A stretch of 64,000 nucleotides of DNA from assembly GCA_037039925.1 (NCBI GenBank), contig JAXRKP010000569.1:132501-196500 (forward strand), read 5' to 3'. Below the pieces are notes generated by a model. That model had not been told where the DNA came from. It did no database searches and saw only the letters and a list, made by a program, of their open reading frames with translations. Source of the stretch: Doris montereyensis (Eukaryota > Mollusca > Gastropoda > Nudibranchia > Dorididae). This document shows positions 23,501 through 38,500 of the stretch, one piece after another. The position numbers and the translations under genes are program-made. The number at the start of each line of letters is the position of its first letter. Within the stretch, counting starts at the first letter, position 1.

Positions 23501-26500
23501 TGTACATAACAGCTCTCAAGGAGAGGTCAAATCAAGATACAGGTTAAGCTGTGTTAAGAGTTAATTTCTTGTTGGACTTCAGTACTTTAATCTTTAGAAT
23601 ATGACAGAATTTAATGTTTAATAGAATAGTTACTGCTTAAATGCCCGGGGCTTGGGAAGCAGAGAAAACCGACATTAACGCGACATGGGCATTTATGGGG
23701 AAATCAGTTGGGTCAGAATAGAAGAAAAATGGCAAACATATAAAGAAACACTCCTCAGTTGTACTGAAGAGGTCTGTGCTAGGAAACAAATTAAAGGAGA
23801 TGGGAAAAGGACAGCATGGTGGAATTAGAATGTCAAGACTAAGATCAAAGAAAAGAAAGATGCCTGGAAGAAATACTTGCAAACAAAGAGACCAGAGGAT
23901 AGGATAGATTACGTGAGTAAAAGGACTATCGCCAAAAGGAACTTAGGAAAGCAAAACAGGAACAGTGGGAAGAGTTTGGACAAAGACTTCAAGAAAGCTA
24001 TCAAGAAAATCAAAAGCTGATGAAGAGCATGAGAAAGACCAAAACATGCCTAATATGACAAATTAAGAACGCCAAAGGAGAAAAAAATGAAAGGAGACAG
24101 CGAAATCATGGAAACGTGGAGAAAGTATTTTCACCAATTACATAATCCTCCAGAACATATGAAACAAAGGAGTATAGATCAATTATTAAGAGTAACAAGT
24201 AATGGAGATGAGACAGCTGAAGATGTAGCTATCTCAATGGAAGAACTTCAAACAGCTATAAGAAAAGTGAAATTAGGAAAAGCCCCAGGAGCAGATCAAG
24301 TTTATTCAGAAATGATTAAAAACCAAGGAAGAGAGGCAGACAAACTACTACATGCAATATGTCAACAAGCATGAAAGTCCAAACAGGTGCCAGACGACTG
24401 GAAAAAGGGAACGGTAGTACCAATACATAAGAAAGGATCAACTATGGAATGCTCAAACTATAGAGGGATATCACTACTTAGCGTACCAAGAAAAGTGTAT
24501 GCCAAGATTCTGGAAATGAGGCTAAGGAAAAAAAGTAGAGGATCAGATTGAAGAACACCAGAGTGGATTTAGACCAGGAAGAAGTGTACAAGATCCCATA
24601 TTTACAATAAGACAAATAATAGAAAAATTCATTGAGAGAAACATTGACTTGCACCTGTGTTTTATTGACTTAGAAAAGGCATTTGACACTGTGAGGAGGG
24701 ACGAACTATGGCATTCCTTAAAAGAACACAACGTAGAGCAAAAGTTAATAGAAGCCATTAAAAGCGTTTACAATAAACCAACATATGCAGTGAGAGTAGC
24801 TGGAAATGTATCTGAATAATTTGATGTAGATATAGGAGTAAGACAGGATTGTATCCTAAGTCCTCTTTTGTTTATCGCATTTATGGATTCAGTCGCAAAG
24901 GCATGCTCAAACATGAAGAAAATGAATGTAGGTATGTGGAAGCTCAAACCAGTAAATGTATCAATGCTTTCATTTGCTGATGATTTAGTTTTGTTTGGAA
25001 AATCAGAAAGGGACCTCCAGTCAAATATCAACATAATGAATAATGAATTAAATAAAAGAGGTATGAGAGTAAATGCAAAGAAAACCAAAACAATGCTAGT
25101 AACTAGTAAAGCTAAAACACAAACTCTTAAATTGGGCAGGGAGATTTTAGTGCAAGTTCAAAGCTACAATTACTTAGGAGTAATGATTAACTCAGAGGGA
25201 AAACTAAGAGAAGAAATCAAACAGAGAATCCAGAAGGAAGCGCAATATATAATCATCTAGGAAAGGCATTTGTAGGTAAATAAGAATTGTGAACAAAAAC
25301 CAAAATGGCAGTATACAACACAGTTTATTGTCCTATTCTCCTCTATGGCAATGAAACCTGGAAAAAAAATTACTCATACCTGAAACAGAGATATTTTTAG
25401 GTCATAAGTGTTTTATCTAGATCTAACTGAATCAGTGTGATCTTACCATAGTACAGATAGAATCTAGGCCTCCCTGGCAGTTATGGAAAGGATCCAGTTT
25501 TGAACTAATTTTTTAAGGATAAAAAAAGATTTGTTGTCTAACTTTTGAAAGGAAAATTACTCACAAATGTACTTGACATTTTGAAAACGGTTGATTGAGA
25601 ACACTGAACCAATATATTTTGCAACTATAAAATATGTAAAGAGAATATTAAAACTCCTTCAAAGATTTCTAAGCATCAGCAAAAAAATATGCATTGGATA
25701 TAAGCACAATAAGTGCTACCCAAAGTACTTATTTTAATAATAAGATTTTTGTTTGTTTTTTCTCTATCACTTCAGGCAAGTTCATTTATATCAGTTAAAT
25801 TTTCCTTGAGAATTTGATCAATTAAGTCCTGTTTGAATATTGCTTCAACCACTTTCAAAAATACCTCTCATATTTTGCATATTTTATGTACTCATTTATC
25901 ACTAATGGCTTATGAGTCACCCGTCTGATTGTTGGTTTCCTCAGTTTTCAAATATATGTTCCCAGTCATGTCCTTCAAATAAGATCACTCCAATGCCTTT
26001 CTCTATCTCACGCACTAATGGCTATGCTGCTCTTTACTTTATCTATAATCAATTGTATCTCTTGCATGATAAGAGTAATGAAGATCATGAATCACATAGT
26101 AAGAAAGACATGTAATATTTTGTGACCACACAATCACATCATTGCTTTTTCACCATGAACATAAGTGTCAGTCAGTTCCAATACTTTTTGTTTTTAGTTT
26201 CTTTAAAGGTAAAGGTAAAAGAAACATTATACGAGTTGAAGCATTCATGTTTATATGGGTTTAGGAATTCCAAGATTTATTATATTTTTAGATCATTTTT
26301 CAAAACTTATCATCAAAGACACAAAAAAGTATGACAGTGAAATCAAAACAAAACATACTGAGCGTCACAATTGAGTTTACACTCTTCAAATTATCATAGC
26401 CACAGAACAAATGATTTAAATTTAATGAAAGGGGTATCAAACAAAAGGTAATAGAATTTGAAACGCCAACTAACAAATTCCATCATGATACCCTACTTAT

Positions 26501-29500
26501 TTGCTGAACAAATGGAGAAATTCAAAGACGGTTAAAGACTGACAGTACAAAATTTGAAAAAGCGGTAGTCAAATCAGGGAACCATCAAATGCACACAAAG
26601 GCCAATAAAACATCTAAGGTTTAATTTCTTTCTTTTTTTATCAGTTCCCATTGTACCTTTCGGTGCATGATTTCAGATGCCCGAGGTGATCTTTCTCCAG
26701 GATGCCCTGTCCTGGCATTTTCTGTTTCCTTCCAAAAATGTTAAATTTCTATTTTTCAATGCCTCTTTTATATCTTCTTTCCACTTTCTCCGAGGTCTGC
26801 CTTTTGGTCTCTCACCTTGGGCTTTAGCACTGTATACTGATTTAGCTATTCTATTGTCATTCATTCTGTTTACATGCCCAAACCATCTCAATTGATTTAT
26901 TTTTATTTTAGTTTTTATGCCATCTGCTTTGGTTTGATCTCTTATTGTTGTATTTCTGATTTTGTCTCTTTTAGTTTTCCCTACTACTCTTCTTAGATAT
27001 TTCATTTCAGCTGCCTATACTCTACTGTATTTTCTATGGTCTAAGGTCCAGGTTTCACTGACATAGAGGAGAGTAGGAAAATAAACTGTGTTGTATACTG
27101 CCATTTTGGTTTTTGTTGACAATTCTTGTTTACCTACAAATGCCTTTCCTAGATGGTTATATATTGTACTTGCCTTTTGGATTCTCTGGCTGATATCTTC
27201 TCTTAGTTTTCCCTCAGAGTTAATCATTACTCCTAGATAATTGTAGCTGTCAATTTGTTCTAAATTTTCCCTGCCCAATTTAAGATTTTGTGTTTTAGCT
27301 TCCCTAGTTACTAGCATTGTTTTTTTTTTCCTTTGCATTTACTCTCATTCCTCTTTTATTTAGTTCATTGTTTACAATGGTGATATTCGACTGAGGGTCA
27401 CTTTCTGATTTTCCAAACAGAACTAAATCATCGGCAAAATGAAAGCATTAATACATTTACTGGTTTGAGCTTCCACATACCTACATTCATTTTTGAGGAT
27501 GCCTTTGCGACTGAATCCATAAATATGATAAACAAAAAAGGACTTAGGATACAACCCTGTCTTACTCCTATATATACATCAAATTCTGCAGATATATTTC
27601 CAGCTACTCTCACTGCACATGTTGGTTTATTTTAAAAACTTTTAATGGCTTCTATTAAATTTTGCTCTACATTGTGTTCTTTTAAGGAATGCCATAGTTC
27701 GTCCCTCCTCACAGTGTCAAATGCCTTTCCTAGATCTACGAAACACAGGCGCAAGTCAATGTTTCTCTCAATGAATTTTTCTATTATTTGTCCAATTGTA
27801 AATATGTGGTCTTGTACACTTCTTCCTGGTCTAAATCCACTCTGATGTTCTTCAATCTAATCCTCTACTTTTTTCCTTAGTTTCATTTTCAGTATCCTGG
27901 CATACAATTTTCCTGATACGCTGAGTAGTGATATCCCTCTATAGTTTGAGCTTTCCATAGTTGATCCTTTCTTATGCATTGGAACTACTGTTCCCTTTTT
28001 CCAGTCATCTGGCACCTGTTTGGACTTCCATGCTTGTTGGCATATTGCATGCAGTAGGTTGTCTGCATCTCTTCCTTGGTTTTTAATTATTTCTTCATAA
28101 ACTTGATCTGCTCATGGGGCTTTTCCTAATTTCACTTTTCTTATAGCTGTTTGGATTTCTTCCATTGATATATCTACATCTTCAGCTGTCTCCTCTGGAT
28201 TACTTGTTACTCTTACTAATTGATCTTTACTCCTTGTTTCATATGTTCTGGAGGAATTATGTAATTGGTGAAAATACTTTCTCCACGCTTCCATGATTTG
28301 GCTGTCTTCTTTCATTATTTCTCTTTGGCATTCTTAATTTGTCGTATAGGGCATGCTTTAACATTTACTGAAAATGAGTGGCAATGGGAAGGATGGAAGA
28401 TAATAGACATGTCAATTAGCACACCTGAAGAGGATAACCAGGACTACACGGATTGGGTAATTCAGCGAGCGTCACATTTCAGGGTCCAACGACAGTTCTT
28501 ACTTGAAATCATGTGTTTACATTAGATGACTTATGAACAGGAGAATCGATAATGATGTGACCACCAGCTACTTCTTTGCATGCCTGTGCTTTGCATTACA
28601 TGAACGTCGTTTAATCTATGAAATGTGACAAATGCACGTGAGCGCAGTGTGAGTGTGAAACGAACGCAGGATTTTGTACTGTCTTTACACACTGCTATTA
28701 TATAGTAAAAATTTGGTCAACAGAGGAATGCGTGTGTTTATGCAGAGTGTGCTTTTATGAAGTGTGCGTTATCCAGTGACTACTGTATTCCCTTTCTTCT
28801 TTAATTTTGAAAAGATTGAAGCAGTGCGCATTTTCATAAGACTGATAATGTATATAGAGAATTTTCTTTTCTTTCATCCGGTGTTTATTTCATCTGAATT
28901 GGACGTATTTTTAAAGTTATTCACAATTTACAAGTGTAAACCTAATTGTGACACTCAGCTACAGTTTGCATAAATGAGGTGCATTGTCTCAATGAATGCC
29001 AATATAATCAAGTAACCAAAAACAAGTGACCCTTTCATTGGACATGAAGTCTTTACTTCCTGGGTACATAAGTACAGTGCTGAAATTGATTTCAAATTGC
29101 AAAGGTTACTTATTTTACATGATTCTGAAACCTGACTTATTAGTTTTTTGCTGATATAACATTTAAATTTTGTCCCCAGATTTAATTAAGTCCAAAGTTG
29201 ACAGGATTTAAAAAAGAAGAGAAATTATTCTTTTAGGAAAGATACTTTATTCTGCTCTTCTCACTTGACTTAAGTGTGAAGGAGTACCCACCTATAGATA
29301 TAAAACAGGTAGCTATACTTTATGTTCCCAAAGGGGTTGAGAAGGACTGAATGAAATTGTCTACTTCGGGATAAATGATTTAAAGTCAGCGAGCCTGCCT
29401 TGTGTGGAATATGGGCTATAAATATATCTCATGAGCATAGTGAATGTCTTTTTATGGGAACTTGCCACAAGATTGCTGATAGAGTAACACATAGCCGACA

Positions 29501-32432
29501 ATATTGACATAAGATGAATAAGTTTGCAAAGGACAACGAGACATTGGCACTGAAAACACCTGAATATTACACCAAACAAAACATCAGATACAACATCAGA
29601 AATTATCACATAAACAGATTTGCAAACCTAGTGTGCGAAATGAATGTACGCAAAAACAGCTTTTTCTCAAGAACAATCAGGGAATGGAACACCCTGCCAA
29701 CAAAATAAATAGACATTAGCAATCACAAAAAATTGTCACAAGAGTAATAGAAATCTACCAACGTCGTGTAGTGTGAATGAGGAAAGAGAAGGATGAAATT
29801 TTTAAAAATTTGCAGGGATGAGCACACCTATTGCAAATAACTGCTTTGAACTTAAACTTGAACTTGTCACCATAATTGGCTCCTCATAAAATAAGTAATA
29901 GCTCGAGCAGTTCTTTTGATGTATTGCAGCAAGTGCAGTGTGTATCTTAGGGTGTAATTATGCCTCACAGCATTCGGTTTGATTTATAAAGGGACCATTT
30001 TAGTAACATACTCTTAGAAATTGATTAATGTACTTTAATAACAACTTGCATATGGCTTGTTTGTGTTATGAGATATTTATGCTTAGTGCCAAAGCGATGG
30101 GTACACATCTCATAAAATTCTAAATGTGATTTTATCTTACCTATTAACTTACCCAGAGACCTGCCTTGCAAAATGAAGGTCTCCATGATCGTGCCTTGAA
30201 ACATTACTTCAGTCAACCTGAAGTTAGAGTACAGCTCACTCAGATGAATGGCGTACGTATCTTAGTTTTAGGTTTTAAACTACTGGAATGAGTGAAACGC
30301 TACTTATAATTGTAATAAGACAGACATCATGTATTGGCGGCTAATCGCCAAATGTGGCAGCATCAGCTTTGCTTGGCTTTTTGCCGACACAGCACATCGA
30401 TTATATTTGGCGCACAGGTTCCTCTTGTCAATGTTAATAAAATGACGTCCAATTTTAAAGTAGAAGCTTATAAGCATAGTGACATCTTCAAATGCCAATG
30501 TTGGCATTCAGAGCTCAAATGTCTAGCTTGCAAGGCAAGCTATGTACCTCAGAACTAACTGAGCCCATAAATGATATACAATTACATCTACTTAAAGAAC
30601 AGTTCTAATTCTTACAACAATATCCAGATTGAACAGACAAAAAGTATATATCATAATGCACATTTAACAGTTGCTGTGAGTCCATGCAAACAAAATTATG
30701 TAGAAATTTTATGGAAAACAATGAAATAATAAGAGCAAGACTCCTGGACTTGGATATGACACTAATATGAACAGTCATTCTTTTATTCAAGCTAGCAAAG
30801 TAAGATGACTTGTTTTTGTCCTCTCTAGTAGCAGTGCATTGTGTTAAAAGCTATTTTGTTGTTATCCTTGTATGTTTAGCCACATGGGAGAGGTGGATTG
30901 TATGGCAGAAAAGAGGTGCAAGTGAGAAAGATGTTGGAAAGTTATATGAGACACTATCACTTTCAGGTAAGAGTCATTTAACTGCTTTACGGTGAATTAG
31001 ATTTTGTTCATGAACTTGTTTAAGACAATGTAAATAGTATGAATAAAACTATGAAATGTTGTCATGCTATCTTACTTCTGATACATTTTGACTAAACAGA
31101 TATATTTGTACTGTTTTTAATGCCGAGAGACAACCCAACCCCATCCTTAAAAAACAAACAACTTAAACAAGAACAAAAATTGTGCGCGGTGAAAAAAAAA
31201 AAAAAAGAAGAAATAATGGAGTGAATCCTAATTCACACAGAACTGCAACATTTTGTTCATGTTTAAACTTTTACAACATTTAATTCTTTATCCTCAATGC
31301 TTACCTTCTGGTCAAGTCAGTCATATGCAGCACTGTGCATAGCTTTTTGTGGCTCTCTTTGTCATGCTCTATCATTGCAGTAGCACTTGATTTTTAAATA
31401 TCTTGTTGCCTCTATGATGAACCTGCTATTTTCATTTTTAAACTGACATCTGAAACCAACATGATATGATAACATTGTCACACTAAATCTACACAAAGAA
31501 AAACTATTTTCACATGAATCAAAATTTAATGAACACAATTTCTGCAGTTACTATTTAATTGCTCATCAAAAGAAAATTGATGAGGAAAATAAATATGTTT
31601 ACAGCAGGCTCTGAAAGTAATAAATATTGTTATTTCAAAGGCGGAACATGCTGCAGCTGCTGTGCAAAGCAAATGCCTAACACCAAGAGAGGTATCAGGA
31701 GTGATATACCTTTTGCAGTTGCCTTATTTCCACACAAAAAACCCAATGCATGTTGATCTTAATTGTATGCAAGAAAAAGAAATATTGAACACAAACATAT
31801 TTTTGTTTCTAACCATCCATTGTCTGAATTGAATTGTCACATAATCTAACAGATTTATGGATGTTCATAATGCAACACAAATTGACTAATAAAGCAATCT
31901 GAAATGCATCACATAGTACTTTTAAAAAAACATTTATATCGGTTTGACAGTACATTTTCTCTAGGGGAAATGTTGGACACATCAAATTCGATTTTTATTT
32001 CTTTAGGTTGATGAACACAATGCTATTTATACCCGTCAAAAACTTCATCGAACTTTTGGAAAATGCAGATGACTAAAATACAAATATTTTTGAAAGATTT
32101 CCTTTGGAATAGCACGACTTGAAGTTTTGTTTTGATTGTGAATGAAGACCTTTTTTGCATTAATTCAATATATTTCAGAAATAAATTTCATTTACCCTCA
32201 GTAACAATAGTAGTGTTAATACCAGAGTCGAAGTAAAGTTTGTTCTTTCTTTTGGATTATTTAAAAGTTGAATTTTTTAAAGGCATAAATTGATTTTGAG
32301 AAATGGCACCCGATATAGCAAAATCTGACAATGCTACTTGCATTGTGTGAAGACATTCAAATGTGATTCCATTTGATTGATTTATTTATCTATATATCTA
32401 TTTATTCATCTATTTATTTATTTATTTATTTA

Positions 32433-32500
<68 letters not shown>

Positions 32501-35500
32501 TTTATTTATTTATTTATTGTTCTTTCTTTGTTTTTTGTTGTTTACTTACCTGTTCACCCAGTAGTTTATTTTTGTTCTTGATAAAGTTTGCTCATGAGAT
32601 GCACTAGATGTTCATGTGATCTTTTCAAGAGTGTACAAGTTTTATAAATATTCACGTCCATTCAGCAGTTAACTGGTGTGTAAAAGTGGCTAATGCATAG
32701 ATATCCTGAAAGTCAAGAGATTAAAGTAAGGAAACATTATCTAGATATTATTTTTACTCCTTACTAATTTTGTAAAAAAAAACAAAAATGCATTAAAGAG
32801 TTAAATGACTACAATTCCAGTGTTCACTTTGTAGTTCAGAAGCAAGGTGTCAGCCACAGCGTACAAAACATCCCTAAATTAGTTGGCAGAGGCAGTGCTC
32901 CTGGGTCATGCTGGTAGCGTTCACTCCCTGCTAGCTTTGCCGTGTTTAACGGTAATTTATAGGTCAATTTAATCAGCTATTATCTGGCTAAGATAGCCAT
33001 TGACAGCAAATGTGAATGTCTACTGTGTGCAGCTGAAACTCAGAGAACAAATAAGAGTATAGAGGGCAGGTTGAAAGGGTTTGAAGAATACTTCACATAA
33101 AATGGGAAGGTAGATTTCCAATAAAGTGATTGCGGCAAGAACCGGAATAAAAAATACTGTGTCAAACATTTTCAAGAGAAGATGGAAGTAGATACGTAAT
33201 GGGCTCAGAATGAAAAGTAAGAGACACCCAGCCATAGCCTTGCCATGGGTACCTCAGGGCCAAAGAAAAAACCAGGAAGACCAATAGGAACATGGTAAAG
33301 GACAGTAGAATAAGAATGAAAGGAAATAGGAAAATTGTGCAACAAAATCAATCGAATGTCCGAGGATAGAGTTGAATGCAGACGTTTTGTTGGCACCGTA
33401 TGCTCTTCCAAGGAGCCATAAAAAAGAGAAAGAGAATGAGAACATATTCAATTGACTCCTTAACTTTTGCTTCACTCATAAGTGAAAAGGGCTACAAATA
33501 ATTCATTTCCATACAATCACAATGCTGCTTCTTGAGAGATCACTTAAAGTGTAAGTTTAAAAAACCCAACCTGCATCTGTTGATTGCAGTGTATACATTA
33601 CTTTGAGAATACCCTTTAGAGAAATACTTTGTCCTTTTTTTATAGATTATTCTATCTTTGTTTATAGTTTTACAATAAGATATTATAAGAAGATGCAATT
33701 TTATATTTTACTGACGTCTATAAGCACCTTGATGTTCCTAAACGTGATGTTAGAACTCTCTGTGTGGATTTTTCTAGCACTTTCAATACGATCCATCCCC
33801 ACATTTTTGATACCCAAATTGTTAGAAATGGGAATGAGCATATGTACAGCTCTCTGGCTACTAGATTTTCTTACACAGAGACCCCAGTATGTTTGTATAA
33901 GATCAGAAAACAATTTGTATGAATATAAATCATCTTTTATTATCAATAACACGGATGCACCTCAGGGTACGGTGTTAGCACCTGTCTTGTTTTCAATCTA
34001 CAAAATCGACTGTAGGACATCTCTTGAAAATATTTATTTGATAAAATATGCTGAGGACTCGTCAATTCAAACCTTTATTACTACAGAAAAAGATATCACT
34101 TACTACATACAAACAGTCAATAATTTTGTCCACTGGTGTGATGAAAACTTTTTTACTATTAAATGTGAAAAAACCCTAAAAGAAATGATTTTTGACTTTA
34201 GGATAAAAGATCCAGATCATTCTAAAATCATAATTTAAAATAAATGTGTTAAAAAATGTCAAAGAATATAAATAGTTGGTATAACTTTTAATGAAAAACT
34301 AGAATGGCAGCCACAATCAAGAAAAACGCTATATAGTATTAACAAGAGAATGTATTTCATATGGAAATTGCACAATTTGCACTTTGATACTGTTGCCCTC
34401 GTTCTTTAACACATGCATAATGAATGCATTAACTTTTTGTGTGACTGCATGGGAGGCAATAATAGAGAGAAAGAGAAGAAAAAATCACTACAACGTTCAA
34501 AAATGCTTCTAAAATGTTAGGACAATCAACTTTTTCTTTTGATGTTGTATTTAAAAAAAAAAATACCTAGCTAAAAATACTGAAAATTAGAAAGGATGAG
34601 TCTCATATCCTCAACTCTGAAATGGAGACGTAGTAGGAGGGAGATTTTTTACATAAGATAACCTCTTGACATCGTTATTTTAATTCATTTCTCTGTTTTG
34701 CCATATGGAATTGGGATTCCATCTATGTTAAGAATTAACATCCCACTTTATTATATGTACATGTACGCATCCTTGTAAAGTGGCGTCTTTAACATTACGA
34801 GAGTGAAAGGCCTGTGAACAAATGAGAGAAAATATTAATTATATTATAATATGTTGATTACATGTTCTGTTGTGATTATTTACTGTGAGCGTATTATGTC
34901 AACAAACACAATGTGATTTCCTGTTTAAGGATCAATAAAAGTTATCTTATCTTTTGTTATCTTATCTTATCTCATCAATCAATTTATGAAGACAGGTAAG
35001 CCGATGAGTTGAGCATAATTTTTCTGTTTCATCATTTGATTTTAAGCTCACATCAGTTTAGAAGATACTGTGTATGAAATGTGGTTTTATGCTTTACAAA
35101 GAAAGAAGAAATGCATTAGATATTTAATTAATTATTGTATTTCTTGAATGGTTTGTTTTGTTTCTTATTAAATATTGACAAATAATAGACTTCTTCGATT
35201 CAATTGTTGATTTTGTATCACAGACTTTTTCTTGTTTGTTTTATAAAAAAGCAAACCTTTAAAAAGAACATTTATTGTGATCCATGTCTCTTAAATATTA
35301 AATGTCGTTACCTTTCTGCCTGCATTTCAAAGAAAGTATAAACTCTACATATTTATCTTTTACACTGTTGACATGAATAAAGTAGTTTTTTTTACAATAT
35401 TCATTTCATTTTATCAATAATGAGTTAATTGAAGAACAAATGAGTTTTGTAGATAAGTTTTATTTTTATTTTTTATTTCTTTATAGAAAAATGCTATTCC

Positions 35501-38500
35501 AAGTTGCTATCAACTACACGCACCAAGAGAATGTACTGTGAGGCCTCAATCAGCAAGAGTTCTAAGTCGCTCTAAAAAGAGCAAGTAAGTAGTAAATAGT
35601 CAATGTATAAAATTATTTCATCAAGAATTTAATTGCTTTTTCGTTGAAAAGGAAAATACCGGAGCACAATTTTCCACATTGATTAGATGTGAAGATTGTA
35701 GTAGTGTCTTTTTCAATATGATGATGAATGATGGATGAAATGTAATATAGTGTATGTACAATATCACAGAATATTCAAATGTAGCCATGTTTTGATAATG
35801 TGATGCCTTTTAAAAACATTCATATTGTATGATGTGAATCTCTACAAGCATTCAAATTTTGTTAAGTAACAGTTAACCTCTTATACATGTATCAAGTGAT
35901 GTAATGTTAAAGAATCTCAAGTGATGTAATGTTAGAGAAACTGATTTCATTCTACAATAGTCAATTTGAGTAAAACATGTGATATTATTGAGATACACAC
36001 AAGAATTAGTAAATGAAATTGCACATATGTAGTATAATCGCATACTATTTATCTATTCTTTGAAAAAGAAATCTGATTGGAGGCTGGCCAGTGCTGCGAA
36101 TGTACCAGATCAACACATAAGTAAAGGAGAGGCAGCCAGACTTGTTAACTCAGCTACAAAGATTCTTGTTGCAGCGGTAAGTAAACACTTTCTCACACAG
36201 ATTGACACATATATATTTATGTCATATCCTATGAAACTTCTCATAAAAGACCCTTAAAGGAAAAACACTCCAAATTTCAACCGCATCTCTCGATTTTGTC
36301 ATAAAAGAATAAATTAAGGGTTTTGGGATTTTAAACTTCTAAAATAAAGTTGGATTTTAATGTCTCTAGAGGATTTTGACCCAGAATTTTGATAATATTA
36401 AAATTCCTTTTTTCTCTCTCTTAACCAGGACTTGAATATAAAAAAACCCATTAAAATCTTTTCACAACTGTTATGGTTTTGGGTTATTGTTTTTCTCATA
36501 AGCTAGAATGTTCTGTAAATACTTAAGAGGGATAATATCTTTTTTGTGCTCCTTTGATTTTATATAATAATGACATCATGTCTTTCTATAAAGCATGTCA
36601 TCTATAATATTACATATTGAAAACCAGTATAATTTTGCTCCCATTAGCCACTCTTTCCACTCTTGTTTTTCCTTCTCATTCCCTTCCATCTTCTTCATAG
36701 CTAAATGTAATTTTCTCTTTCCATAACCCTTCTTTTTGACCTCTGACTTCATTGTTGTTGTATCTGGTGTTTGATTTGCCACAAGCAGGATTTAGTTGAA
36801 AATGCCAGCAAACCTGTGAAAACCATTAAGAAAGGAAAACCTCAGTCTGCACCAAGACAATTTGAGGTATTTCATATTGTGAAAGTCCTTCATCTTTCTT
36901 ATTTTATTGAAATAAGTGAAATGAATACACAATCTCATGTGCATTTAATACACTGTGTATCAATTGGTTTTTAATCTTTTGGAACATCGTATGCTCAAAC
37001 TAATCGGTTTATTACCAAACAATGGTTTTTAAGTTACAATCGTTTGCTCAACAGCACAGATTGTGTTAATCATTCCTGATGTAAACTTGTCATTTGTTAA
37101 TTTAATAAGAGTGTTATCATATTTACAAAAACTTAAAACATTAGTTGATATAGGCTGTGATATAAACAGATTATGGTCTGTCATGGAACCTTAACCTTAA
37201 TTCTAAAAATTCAGTTCAATTTGTATTACAAAAAGACAAATTATGCAAAAAAATGAAAAAAAATATGATAGAAATGTGTTTTGCGATTAATCAGCAATCC
37301 TTGAAAGCATATTTTTTAAATTCATGTGATATTTTCCATTTAAATAGTTTTTTTCAGTATAATTGATTGAATTTACATTTCTGTGTGAGATGAAGATGCT
37401 TTGTAGTTTGCTCACTGTACACTCTATACTATATCCTTCATATCTATTATGTGTAGCGTTTTTCACATTTGTGACCTTAATTCTTGTGTTCTCATTGTTG
37501 TTGTCTGCTAGATATATTTTCAGCAAAACTCAGTCTTTGGCAACACACACTAAAGTATTAAAAGGCTTATTAAATCTGTGTTTCACTGTCTAATAATGGA
37601 GAAGTCATTTTGATTTAAGAAACAAGAATGAAGGTCACAAACTAGGATCTTGCTATCTTGGGGGTGTTTTTGGATATAACTTAACTCATCATATAACCCA
37701 GGAGACCTCAGATCAAAGCCATCTTCTTTGGAATATTTTTAATGATTCTGCAATTGTTTTTCATTTTCTCACTTTTTTGTTAACATTATTATTTTTCACC
37801 AGTTGGAATAAAAAGGATAAGATATCAGTGCTGATTTTGTGGAAGAGTAAACTTTATCATTTGATGAAATCATAAACATTTCAGCTATGCCACTGTTTAA
37901 TCTTTTTGTAGAAACCTCTTAAACTTCCTTCATTCAAGAGGATGGACCATATAAAAAGGTACAATAGATATTTTCTTGTTTTTGTTTTTGGGTTTATTTT
38001 TAATTTTTTTTTTAATGAATGAAAAAATTAGGATTCTTATCTGAAGAAAGAGTTGAGACTGCTACTTAATTGAGCTAAGGGAATTATACAACGTAATGAA
38101 AAAAAAAATGTATTCCTAATGTTAAAAACACAATAACCATTTCAAATATTCTTAACAGATTTTAAGATGTCTGACCAAAATGAAAAGCGCAACTATTTTT
38201 ATAATGAATGAAGTAGATATTTTTTAAAAGAACAATATCATATATTTAGAATCAGATTGAAGAGGACTTGGTTGCTTCAAATGATGGGTGAGACAAACAC
38301 TCACTTTACGTTTCAATCCAACTGCAATGTCGCCTGAATCCCAAAATAGTTCTTTTTTTTTTTTTAGAGTTGAAAATTAAAAATATTCACACAAGAAAGA
38401 TTTATCAAGTAAATGCCCACATGTAATACATCAAATGAAAGCTAATTGGGTTTACCCCATTATGATAGCCATTCGGATTACATCAATTAAGATTTTTGAA

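Noticed and set aside
30870..30995. Frame ATWERWIVWQKRG as coding
   Set aside because: It overlaps exon 3 but does not keep phase with exons 2 and 4; the PHGRGGLYGR frame does.
32007..32070. Plus-strand exon VDEHNAIYTRQKLHR after a CTTTAG acceptor
   Set aside because: No usable donor before the stop, and exons 4 and 5 already join in phase without it.
32373..32607. YLLTYLLT-rich membrane-like proteins
   Set aside because: Translation of a CTTA/TTTA microsatellite.
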